This document shows, in pieces, positions 30,548 through 41,304 of a DNA stretch of 64,000 bases; position 1 is the stretch's first letter; every line of letters begins with the position of its first letter. Under the pieces are notes generated by a model. The model saw only the letters and a program-made list of their open reading frames with translations, was not told the origin of the DNA and did not search any database. A program made the position numbers and the translations under genes. Origin of the DNA: Calendula officinalis (taxonomy: Eukaryota > Streptophyta > Magnoliopsida > Asterales > Asteraceae); assembly GCA_963853835.1 (NCBI GenBank), contig OY970826.1, forward strand, positions 76,936,929-77,000,928, given 5' to 3'.

Positions 30548-31738
30548 ATGGCTAAAAATCAAAGAAGAAGCGAGGAAGCACCTGCATCTAGTACAACTTC
30601 TTCGAATGAACAAGCAGATCACAACCATCCTCCAACGACGAACATTGAGGTAATGTTTAAAACCATATTAGAAGATTTCGGTGCACGTTTGGAAATGAAC
30701 CACCAAAATCAGAATAAAAAAATTGAAGCTACAGAAAAATTTCTAGTAGATGTTAATTCCAAAATAGATTATAACGCTAAAGCAATATATGAAATCAGTG
30801 ATATGATGTCGGGCTTGTCAACGCAAATCACTAGATTAATGTCTGAACAAGAGAAAACAGGCGATAAATCTATTAACAGTGGGGGTTTTAGAACTGATAC
30901 ATCTATGAATCGGAACCCTAGGGTAAAAGAAGGAGGAAATAATGGAAGGGGAAAAATGGTGGATATGATTGGTAGTCCACACCAATACATGTCTAGGTTA
31001 ACAAAGGTTGATTTCCCAAAGTTCAATGGGGAAGATATAAAGGGTTGGATGCTTAAGGTAGAACAATTTTTTAATTTAGATCATGCTACAGATGATACTA
31101 AATTACCCCTAATCATCATGCATTTAGAAGGTAAAGCTCTAGCATGGCATCAAGGGTATATGCAGGGTAGGAATCAAGAACTTCCTACTTGGGAACAATA
31201 TGCTAAGGATATTACAACTAGGTTTGGGGCTCCATATGATGATCCTATGGCGGAATTATTAACATTGAAACAAACAGGGTCAGTATTCGAGTTACACGAA
31301 GAATTTGATTTAATTATCAGCAGGCTTCAGTTGCAGCCTGAATATGCTCTAAGCTGTTTCATTTCCATGCTTTATGAGGAAATTGGAAATATGGTAAGAA
31401 TGTTTAAACCTACCACTATTAAAGAAGCTTTTTCCTTGGCAAAAATACATGAACTCACTATCCAGAAGCAGAAAAGTAAAACAGTCAATGCCAAACCATT
31501 ATTACCCACTCCTAAAACGAATACTTTCACTTCCCGATTACCATATACTCAACCGAACACTCAAAAACAGGTTATTTACCCTCAAAAAGCAGTCAACACA
31601 ACCACAAAACCATCGTATTTTAAAAACTTTGACTCCTGCAGAAATGGATGAAAAAAGGGCAAAGGGCTTATGCTTCTTTTGTGATGAAAAGTACTCCTTA
31701 GGTCACAATTGCAGAGGAAAGAAACCTCAATTGTATCA
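30548..31738 (+). pseudogene. gag of the Reina-like element (frameshifted)
   Basis: The frame opens at the ATG at 30548, shortly after the primer site. It has a coiled N-terminal region and the retrotransposon gag core, with FNGEDIKGWMLKVEQFF and ALAWHQGY motifs at about residues 160-210. It continues to LTLKQTGSVFELHEEFD and ends with a zinc-knuckle variant (CFFCDEKYSLGHNC) at about 31672-31713. A one-base shift near 31610-31620 moves the knuckle into another frame, so the 367-residue first frame stops at 31651. This is the structural capsid protein of the element. Confidence 0.85.
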
Positions 31739-32636
31739 CATACAATTAGAGGACGATGATGATTTGGAAGGAGAGGAAACGAAAGTAACAGTGGAAAATG
31801 AGAATACAGAATTTGCACAAATTTCTGTAAATGCTTTAGAAGGGGTGGAGGACTACCAAACACTTCGAGTTACTGGTTATGTGGGTAAAAGAAAAATTCA
31901 GATGCTTCTAGATACAGGAAGTAGTCATAATTTCATTGATCCGGCCATGGCATTGAAACTCGGTTGTAAGTTTAGTAAAAGACGATCAATGTCGGTTAAA
32001 GTTGCTAATGGTGACAAAATGCAGTGTGATACTAAGGTAGCTGGATTTAAATGGAAAATGAAGGGATTAAATTATTCAGCCGATATGGCCAGAATTCCTT
32101 TAGGGGGTGTGATGTGGTATTAGGAATCCAATGGTTCTCAAGTCTCAAAAGGGTTTTATTTGATTTTGAGGCTTGCACAATTGAGTTTACTTGGCAAGGG
32201 CAGAAGGTGGTGTTAAAGGGAAGTAGTAAAATTCCTATAAAAATAGTGGAAGCACATCAACTGACCAAGGGAACTACTTCTACAGGGGAATTATCTATGA
32301 TTCAATTGTATGCTACTCACGTTGATGACCCTAACCCTGCACCAAACATTAACACCTCACCTAATCAAATTCCACATCCCGATATTCAGAAACTTCTAAA
32401 CAAGTATCAATTTTTGTTCAATGACCCCACAGAACTACCACCATTCAGAACATATAGATATCCATTATTACAGAAAGATGTGATTGAGCAACTCACCGCA
32501 GAGTTATTAGAACAAGGAGTAATTCAGCCAAGTTATAGTGCTTTTGCATCACCGGTGGTGTTAGTAAAGAAAAAAGATGGAGGCTGGCGGATGTGTGTGG
32601 ATTATAGATCCCTTAATAAATCTACTATTCTAGATA
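31739..32636 (+). pseudogene. Protease and N-terminal reverse transcriptase of the Reina-like element
   Basis: The aspartic protease active site appears as LLDTGSSHNFID near 31905. A frameshift in a run of G at about 32103-32107 breaks the frame just before the conserved DVVLGIQWF. The next frame (32105-32636) carries the linker and the reverse transcriptase start (VVLVKKKDGGWRMCVDYRSL) and then runs into the inserted solo LTR, which supplies a stop within two codons. Confidence 0.85.
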
Positions 32637-34290
32637 TGTAACACCTCAATTTTCAAAACAATGTTTAAGTAACATTTAATCCAAAATACATAATATCGTA
32701 TCGGTGTCAAATACCGGTTTTACAAAAAACGAAAAGGTTTCTTGTTCGAGATTATCAGAGTTTACAAAAACGGTGTTACAAATTATATCTTAACCATAGG
32801 ATAAGGACTCTAATCATCAACACCGAGCTAATCTCAACAAGGCCTCTTCTAAACGGGCCTCCTAGATCTTCGATCCCGAACCTGAGTACATAGCAAAAAC
32901 ACAAACATAGTACGTGAGATAAAATTGCCTCGTGAGATACATGGGTTTTAGACCCGATAAACAACTAGTCAAATAATATCATTTAAACTTAAAATAATAT
33001 TACTAGGTTCGTTTGGGTCACTTCATTATTTTCATCATTTGGCCAATGTCAAGATAACCGGAATGCCTCCAATCTATCAAGACCATCATATCCACGGTAA
33101 GCGGAATGCCTCCAATCTACCGGGACTCTTAGGTATTGGGCAATCGGAATGCCTCCAATCTACCACTAACCTAAAGGTACCGTAATAACCGGAATGCCTC
33201 CAATCTACTACGGCCCTAGGGACAACAACATCATCATCATCACTTTTCTCTTATCATTATGAGCCTATAGCTCCATCATTTCACATTCAATTAATCATTT
33301 CATCATCATGTAAGCAATTCGTCATAAATCACATAAATAACTAAATTACTTAAAGACTCGATAAAAACCTTTAATCATAAAACATTTACTAACTATGTAC
33401 TCAGTTTTGAAAGTTCACATGTACTCACCTTAACCAAGCTTAACCAATTTCGTGTTCTTGAACACCAATATCACTTCTCAAGATTTGAATGCCTCAATCC
33501 TTCAACCAATCACCTATTATCAAACCAATACAATGGCTTGCATCAATCATCAATACTAACTATATAATCTATGACTAGTCAATTACTAGCACCATTTTCC
33601 CAAAGTTACCAAAACCCTAATTTCATAAATCACCATCTTTTCATAGATTCATATCATGAATACATTTTCCTTGTTAAAATATCATAGATCTAAGTTATAA
33701 TACTTCCATTTAACCATTTATGTACAAATCCATAACTAGGGTTTATGATTCAAGCTTCCCTACTTAAATCTATGACTTATAACACAAGAGGAATGAAGAT
33801 TTACCTTTGATCTTCAAATATGAGCAAGAATCTCCAAGATTTGATGAAGATTGAGCTCCAAACGACACCTTACACTCAAAAATCGTTCACACACAAGGAG
33901 AGGGAAAAATTAGGGTTTATGTGTGTGATAAATGAGAATTCCCGAATTAAATGCTGGTGTCAGGCAAAGTTCACGATCGTGAACAAGTTCGCGTCGTGAA
34001 CTTCTTCACGCACGCAGAGTTCGCGATCGGGACCTGATCGGGAAGTAGTTCGCGCCTGATGGTCTGATTAGCTGGGCCAAGTTCACGATCGTGAACTATT
34101 GTTCACGCCGTGAACTTCTTGAGCAGCTAAGGCTGCAATTTTTGATCTTTGGCTCGACCCGGTTTCGCCCATAACTTTCTCGCACGGTGTCCAAATGACA
34201 CGAAACCAATTCCTACGTTCCTTAAACGATTTATCCTTATTTATCATATTTTTGTACAATTTATTTATTTACAAATTTCGGGTCGTTACA
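32637..34290 (-). mobile_element. Solo LTR (1654 bp) inserted in reverse transcriptase, target duplication AGATA
   Basis: Runs from TGTAACACCTC to GGTCGTTACA, flanked by AGATA at 32632-32636 and 34291-34295. No internal coding sequence is present, so it is a solo LTR. It belongs to the family of the LTRs at 2525-4248 and 5981-8280, and its last 170 bp are nearly identical to the first of these. It contains four CGGAATGCCTCCAATCTA units (33059, 33102, 33145, 33190) and a block of GTTCACGATCGTGAAC palindromes (33965-34115). The host reading frame stays in phase across the insertion once it and one duplicate are discounted. Confidence 0.93.
33059..33207. repeat. Four regularly spaced 18-mers inside the solo LTR
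   Basis: CGGAATGCCTCCAATCTA occurs at 33059, 33102, 33145 and 33190, separated by 25-27 bp of differing sequence, giving a period of 43-45 bp. The pattern resembles a repeat-spacer array but lies inside a plant LTR, so it is not a CRISPR. Other LTRs of the family have a different repeated word at this position. Confidence 0.85.
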
Positions 34291-35242
34291 AGATAGATTT
34301 CCCATTCCATTGGTAGAAGAACTTTTAGATGAGCTCCATGGAACCCAATACTTTTCAAAAATTGACCTCAAATCCAGGTATTATCAGATAAGGATGAGAC
34401 CTCAAGATATTCACAAAACAGCCTTCAAAACACATTGTGGGCATTTTGAATTCCTAGTTATGCCATTTGGGCTAACTAATGCACCTTCTACCTTCCAAAA
34501 TTTGATGAATAATATATTTCAACCATTTTTAAGAAAACTCATGTTAGTTTTCTTTGATGACATCCTCATTTACAGCCCTGATTGGTCATCACATTTGCAT
34601 CATCTTACCCTAATCTTTGACACATTGCAAAAACACTCTTTAGTAGCTAAATTGAGTAAGTGTGCCTTTGGGGTTGCTGAAATTGAATACTTAGGCCATG
34701 TTATCTCTTCTCAAGGAGTTGCTACTGACCCAAACAAGATCAAAGCAGTCAAAGATTGGCCAGTCCCAAAAACAATTAAACAATTAAGGGGTTTTTTAGG
34801 GTTGACTGGTTATTACAGAAGATTTGTGCAGAATTATGGAAGTTTAGCTAAACCACTAACTCAATTACTAAAAAAAGATTCTTTTAAATGGAGTGCAGTA
34901 GCTGAAACAACTTTTAATGATTTAAAGGCTGCATTGATTAAACCCCCTGTTTTGGCATTACCGGATTTTAACTCACCTTTCATTATTGAAACTGATGCTT
35001 CAAACCTGGGAATTGGAGCTGTTTTGATGCAGAAAGGTCACTCCTTAGCTTACATAAGTAAGGCTCTATCTCCTAAACATATGTTGCTGTCAACCTATGA
35101 AAAAGAATTGTTATCGGTTATATATGCGGTACATAAGTGGAGTCAGTATTTACTTGACAGACATTTCATCATAAAAACAGATCAAGAAAGTTTGAAGTAT
35201 TTGCTGGAAAATAAACTTTCTACCCCATTCCAACAAAGATAG
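34291..35242 (+). pseudogene. Reverse transcriptase and RNase H of the Reina-like element
   Basis: The frame resumes with the conserved region before LDELHGTQYFSKIDL, then MPFGLTNAPSTFQ and the catalytic FFDDIL (about 34550). RNase H follows with ETDASNLGIGAVL and TDQESLKYLL. The frame ends at a TAG (35240-35242) where relatives have a sense codon; the sequence after it continues in the same frame. One substitution thus truncates the polyprotein before integrase. Confidence 0.9.
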
Positions 35243-36812
35243 GTTTCTAAGTTATTGGGTTTCGATTATGAGATCCAATATAAAAAAGGTAAGGAGAATA
35301 AAGTAGCTGATGCTTTATCCAGAATTACCAATGCTGAGTTATTAGCAATTACCTTATCCACTGTTGATTCTGAAATGTTGCAAGCAATTAAAGACTCTTG
35401 GAAAGGTGATGTTAACTGTCAAAAAATAATACAAGATTTGGTGAGTACACCAGATTCTCATCCTAATTTCACATGGGTGAATGAAGAGTTAAGAAGAAAA
35501 CATAAGTTGGTCATTGGTAATAATTTACCACTGAAAATACAAATATTTCAATGGTTGCATGATTCACCTCAAGGGGGACATTCAGGAGTTCAGGCTACAC
35601 GAAAGAAGATTTCTAGCCTTTTTTATTGGCCGAAAATGAAAAATGAAGTGCAAAAATACATTAAAGAATGTACTGTTTGCCAAAAATGTAAAGCAGATTT
35701 GGCTGCTTCCCCCGGGCTGCTACAACCACTGCCAATTCCAGATGATATTTGGGTTGATATTGCAATGGACTTTATAGAAGGCTTACCATCTTCACATGGA
35801 AAAAATGCAATATTGGTTGTAGTTGACAGATTAAGTAAATACGGTCACTTTTTGACACTAAAGCACCCTTTTAGTGCAATGGAGATAGCTCAACTTTTTT
35901 TAGATTCCATTGTACGATTACATGGGTTCCCACAGTCAATTGTCTCTGATAGAGACAAGATTTTTCTGAGTCAATTCTGGACAGAATTGATGACACTTCA
36001 CGGGGTTGAGCAGAAATTATCAACTGCCTACCATCCACAGACGGATGGCCAAACTGAAATCCTTAATAAATGCCTAGAGGGATATCTAAGAGCAATGTGT
36101 TTCCAAAAACCTCATGACTGGTCAAAGTGGGTTCCACTGGCAGAATGGTGGTACAATACAACTTATCATTCAGCTACAAAACACACTCCATATGAAATTG
36201 TGTACGGGCGGAAAACCTCCTTTACACTTCCCTTACTTACCGGGTGAAAGTAAATTTGATGTAGTTGATAGAAGCTTAACTGCTCGGGAAAAAGTAATTC
36301 AATTGCTAAAATTTAATCTTGATACATCTCAGAACAGAATGAAGCAGGCTGCAGACAAGCATCGAAGTGACAGAAATTTTGATGTTGGAGAATGGGTGTA
36401 CTTGAAATTACAACCTTATCGACAATCTACAGTTGAATTTCGAAGTAATCAAAAACTTGCAGCAAAGTTTTATGGCCCCTACAAAATCATAGCAAAAATT
36501 GGTAAAGTAGCATACACTTTACAACTACCACCTACTGCTACTATACATCCCACATTTCATGTCTCCCTTCTCAAGAAACACCATGGGCCTCCTGTGAATG
36601 TCCACCCTCTACCTCCCACTCATCATGTTGTTGCTGACAAAAAACCTGCTGGAGTAATGGAAATTCGCACTAGCAAAAGGCACAACTCTATGTTTATTGA
36701 ATGGTTGATCCATTGGGAATCTCAACCACCTGAAGAGGCAACTTGGGAATCAGCTGAGGAAATTATGAAGACATATCCTTCGTTTGATCCTTGGGGACAA
36801 GGATCTACTTAA
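35243..36812 (+). pseudogene. Integrase and chromodomain of the Reina-like element
   Basis: The integrase zinc finger is seen as HSGVQATRKK...CTVCQKCK (about 35580-35690). The core has DFIEGLPSSHGKNAI, DRLSKYGHF and AYHPQTDGQTE with the D,D,E residues. A frameshift near 36235-36245 separates this from the C-terminus. The second frame (to the stop at 36812) has the GPYKI integrase tail and a chromodomain (HNSMFIEWLIHWESQPPEEA then TWE). In related elements the chromodomain steers integration to modified histones. Confidence 0.9.
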
Positions 36813-36821
36813 AGGGGAAGG
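36811..36821 (+). other. Polypurine tract of the Reina-like element
   Basis: AAAGGGGAAGG, three bases before the 3' LTR at 36825, is the expected plus-strand priming site. It overlaps the chromodomain stop codon at 36810-36812. Confidence 0.75.
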
Positions 36822-36824
36822 TAT

Positions 36825-37193
36825 TGTTATGTGACTGTTATGTAGCAGTTAGAAGAGAAGGTTATATAAGCGCTTTTATTAAATAAGAGAATATTTAGTA
36901 AACAATTTTAATATTGTAAGGAGGTCAAGTGTAACTTTAGTAACAACCCACATGTTCAGTTGGGACAGACGTAATCGTATGCGATCGTCTCCGTTGTAAG
37001 CCTATATCAGGCATTCTCTCTTTTTGAAATCATTATGAACTTTTATGATAATTACTCTCTCTATTCTCTGTTACTTTCTCTCAATTGTTATTTTGTAATC
37101 TCTCATCGTCGGAGTTAATTCTTCAATCATTCAATTCCCACGGTGTTAGGTTAAATCAACCATCGAACTCGTTTTCGGTCTTGGTTCATCACA
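36825..37193 (+). repeat. 3' LTR of the Reina-like element (369 bp)
   Basis: Begins TGTTATGTGACTG and ends GGTTCATCACA; differs from the 5' LTR by about 12 substitutions and the absence of its 10-bp duplication. Confidence 0.92.
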
Positions 37194-37198
37194 CAACT

Positions 37199-37651
37199 AT
37201 TTGTCTAATTTTAAATAACTTGAATTTAGAAAAAGGATCGAACTAGTCTTGTGCATGATCTAAAAATTGGATTGAAAAGGACCAAGAACTGATTTTACGT
37301 TAAAATTCAAACTAAGAACCAGACAAAACTCTCTTCAATCAACATGACATGAGTTGCAATAGAAGACAATAAACATCTCTTACTATTTAAATAAGCACAT
37401 TTGCATGTATACGTTACTTCGTATTACAGTTTGTCACAAACCCGTATTATATACTTGAAACAACAAAAAATGTACGAATAATCGGCCACTCGGTACATAC
37501 TTCTTTAACCACCTGAAGATTTACAAATACATTGAAAATCCATACCAGATGTTCAAATCCACAAATTATGTGAACATCCGGTATGGATTTTCTGGTATCA
37601 TAAACCATCAAGACTCGCAACTTACACAATTTTATATATTTTTTATTTCGA
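37199..37651. other. Spacer between the retrotransposon and the NPH3 gene
   Basis: Likely the 3' flank of the minus-strand NPH3 gene. A short imperfect inverted repeat built on AAATCCATACC and GGTATGGATTT (about 37535-37593) is visible; nothing else is. Confidence 0.4.
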
Positions 37652-40600
37652 TTAACGATGTTTTGAATGATGCGAGAGTCGAGGCAATTCGGTTGACCCT
37701 CGCGGTGTAGCGGGACCCGTACTTTCAACAACATCTTCACGAACACGACCATTTGATGACTCAGCAACAAGTTTACATTTTCCAAATGTTCTAGAAAGAA
37801 ACCAAGAAGAAGGATCTAGAGAACTATGTGTTCTAGAAACCCTTTTCATTTCTTCACTCATTTTACTAAACTCTTGTTCAAGTTCCCCAACTCTTGACCT
37901 TAATCTCTCCATGTTGACTTTCATAACGTTGTTTTCGCGTACGATCGTGACCCATCCGTCTCTTTGTACAATTTGGCCACCACTTGGTATGATGCTCATT
38001 GGGCCCGCAGGGGCGTTTTCGTCATTTAGCACGTTGGTTAGAGCGGATTTTAGTTGCATTTGTTCGAAAAATAGTACTTGGAGAACAATTCTAAGTGGTA
38101 ATCGTTCGTTTTGTGAAGCGTGAGCACACGCGTCGAGTGAAAGCTTTTGGTAGTCGATTATGTTGCAAAGTTGTTCTTTTTCTTTCTCGGGTAGCCATGG
38201 GTGGGCCTGCATGATTATAAAGATTTCATTTGATCAACTTTTTTTATAATTTTTTTAATATTTTCTTGAAATTACAGAGGTTATTGATTCGGGTTATGTT
38301 ATATCTTTGCTGGGTGAAACGGGTCAAAACAAAATATTTTATTTTAAAAGGGAACATGTCAAATGAGTTGAACGGGTCAGTGCACATATAATGCATACAA
38401 CCTCCTAAACCGCTTTATCACAAAAATTAGATTAATAGTGTAATATATAGTTTTTGTTCATATTTAACTTCTTTTTTTTTTTTGTAAAATATTGAACAAA
38501 AGGTGTATCGAGTCAACCCAAAAAGGCCCAACCCGTATAAAAAGTTACCCGTTTTGACAGAGCCAGTTACTTCGGAATGAGTTGACTCGTGTTGTCTATA
38601 CCTTTAACGGGTCAAAAATGTCAAACGACTCAAAAGTAGCCAAAAGTATTTTTTTATACACTCTAACTACTACAAAAACAAGATGCATAAAAAGTGTTTC
38701 TGGTCAACACAACCTGACCCACTTTGACCCGTTTCCTAACCCGCTTAATTTCCCAATTCTAGAAAAAGTTATTAAAGAGAAAGAAACAAACCTTGAGATA
38801 TATATCCAAAGCTCTATACAACCCATCATTCAAAGATCTTGCAGATTCAGGAAGAATTCCCGCAAACAACCGTATTTTTTCGGGTTTCAAATTCACATCC
38901 GATGCAATTTCCGCCAAATAATTATCAACAATCTTTGCAACTTTCGTTAACGGGAAAGACGAAACCGATACTTCTGAAACAATTGATGTTGGAGAAAACG
39001 TACCAACCGTTTTCTCACAATTTAAAAAATGATTAATTATTCTTTCAACACAATCACTATTATATAACGTATCAGAATCCGAATAGGTAGGAATTAATAA
39101 TCCATCAAGTGTTGCAAGATCCAATTGGGTTCCAATTTTCTTTTCAAGAAGATCTTGACATTTATCATTAACACCCAAAATTAAAGCGACCCGTAAAAGG
39201 CCCAACAAAAACCGACAAAAAGATTTCCCTTTTTTGTCGGGAAGGAGTTTTACAATGCTTTCGAGTAGGGCCCGTTGATCAATATTTGCGGGTTTCATGC
39301 TAAAACTTGTAATTGATTTAAATTTGGTGTTTTGATTGCCTTGAAATCTGCCTAACCCGTGAAGATATTTTCCACAATAGTACATAATAGCTCCTGTAAA
39401 TAAGAACGGGTCAATGTTAGAGGTGGCAATTTCGACCCGTTTACCTAAAAACGGATCAATGGGCAAAAATTTGGAAATGGGTCGAAAGCTACCAAAATGT
39501 ATTCTTACAAAAAATTATATATTATTATTTAGTAGTATATTTTTTATAATTATCCTTTTCTCATTTTTCAAAAGAAAAAACAACTTTTTCACCATTTAAT
39601 AAAAACGGGTCAATTTGGGATTTTGAGTTATATTCAATCAATTGATAACGGGTCAAATATTAAAATGTAGCTAAATATGAAACCGGTCAAATGGGTTAAA
39701 CACATCAAAATATGTCTTAATGTTTCCGGGTTGGCCCGACCCGTTTTGACAATATAATATAAAAAACGGATCACCGACAAACCTGTTAACTTTTCGGGCC
39801 GAATTCCCCTAATTTCCATAATCTTTATAAGTCTCTCAAACAAATTGACACTAAGATATGAAATATCTTCAAACCACCAATCAGAATCCGAGCTACGAAT
39901 TCTTGCACCCGTATTTATTCCATTCCATAAAATACTGCCACCTGGACTTTGTAACCGCCCGTACATCATCATGGGCCACCCGAATAAACTCGGGTCAGTA
40001 CAAGCCATCATTGATACAGCATTTAAACATTTATTAATTATTTGCAAATTATCCGCTTCTGTTACAACATTTTCACAACTTTGTAGAGCCACCATGCAAT
40101 CTTTCCAATTCTTTAAAATCTTTTTATGGAAATAATTTTCGGATTTCGTGAGTAAATTATCGTCTCCATATTCATCAAACATTTCAAGATAGTTTGATGC
40201 ACAATAAATAATAACTATATTTCTTGGCGTGAGTTCGATTCGTACACCGTAACAGAATTTAGCAGCGGTTAGAAATGTTTCGGGCCCACCGGGAATATTA
40301 TCTAGGGTTATGTTGCATGGGTTTTCTTGATCGGTGTTCTCTGATTTTTGGATTAATTTTTCTATTTTTCCACATCTTGATGATAGTGGAAACTGGAATA
40401 AAAAACAAGAAAGAAATATGGTATTAGTGACTTGATATACTGCTTTAGGGATTAAAATATGGTACAATTACAGGTCATAACATGTAAAATTTGAAACGGG
40501 TCGGGTTGGGTTGGCCCGAAACACTTTTTGTCCAAAAAATTTAGTTTCTTTATAGAACAAGGATCAAATAAGAACTAATAAATAGTTCTTACTGGAACCC

Positions 40601-41304
40601 TTCCTTTTTCTAAAATAATTCGTAATATGATTAGAAAATTTATATTATGTCAATACTAATATATTTTAAAAAAGTATTCAATAATAATCTTATTTTCTTG
40701 TAAATAAAATGATTTAAAAGGTTTTACCTTGTGAAGATGAAAATTTACATTGTCTATGACAATAGTGATATCACTTGGCAAACCTGCATTACAAAACCTA
40801 ACACAAACAAAACAAAAGGTTTAAGAACAATTATCATGATTTAAGTGTTTAGTTAAACTAACTATGATTACAATTTTCTGATTATTTAGTGTCAAAACAT
40901 TCAACTAAGTATTAAATTGCTTTAAGAGATCCTATTATTGAGTTTGCACAAGGCTAATTGAGATACATGTGAAATTATCAAACTATATGTAGCTTTAAAC
41001 ACACAAATTATGTTATTTTGATTCTAAAAGTCACAATAATCATATTAAAAACACACATGATACAATATATTAATGAATGTGGTATTTATCAACCAACTGA
41101 TTTTAAAAGTCACAATAATTATTTTAAACCATAATATGATCCTTTAGCTAATTGATCCATCCACCATTTACACCGTTAAATTCCAATAAATTCATGAAAT
41201 TGTAATTAAAAAAAAAACATTTATGAATTCGGAAAAAAGAGAGAAATTTATTACCAGTCATTGGATTCATGATAGAACCCTAAAGCTTTCCCAGCAGGAG
41301 CCAT
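37652..41304 (-). CDS. NPH3-family BTB/POZ protein
   Basis: Five exons on the minus strand (41255-41304, 40728-40797, 39783-40392, 38792-39393, 37652-38206) encode 628 residues. The N-terminus MAPAGKALGFYHESNDWFC leads into a BTB/POZ domain (GLPSDITIVIDNVNFHLHKF, about residues 22-130). The NPH3 domain follows (WWFEDISYLSVNLFERLI, about 205-470), with the typical conserved tyrosine stretch in IIDYQKLSLDAC. A coiled coil (about 530-565, MERLRSRVGELEQEFSKM) precedes a serine-rich tail. Family members are substrate adaptors for CUL3 ubiquitin ligases at the plasma membrane in light, auxin or developmental signalling. I cannot name the subgroup with certainty. Introns carry several CGGGTCAAAA motifs. 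Confidence 0.92.

Larger units (their letters stand above)
30108..37193 (+). mobile_element. Reina-like chromodomain Ty3/gypsy retrotransposon with target duplication CAACT
   Basis: A complete LTR-bounded element lies in plus orientation. CAACT at 30103-30107 and 37194-37198 is a perfect 5-bp target duplication. LTRs are 30108-30486 and 36825-37193, the primer site 30488-30499 and the polypurine tract about 36811-36821. Coding order is gag, protease, reverse transcriptase, RNase H, integrase, chromodomain. Short LTRs and a C-terminal chromodomain suggest the Reina clade. A foreign solo LTR (32637-34290) interrupts reverse transcriptase. Without it the element is about 5.4 kb. Frameshifts near 31615, 32105 and 36240 and an in-frame TAG at 35240 show it cannot encode its full polyprotein. 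Confidence 0.93.

Noticed and set aside
33059..33207. CRISPR array
   Set aside because: Spacing looks similar, but the host is a plant, the array is inside an LTR, and no cas genes exist; called a tandem repeat instead.
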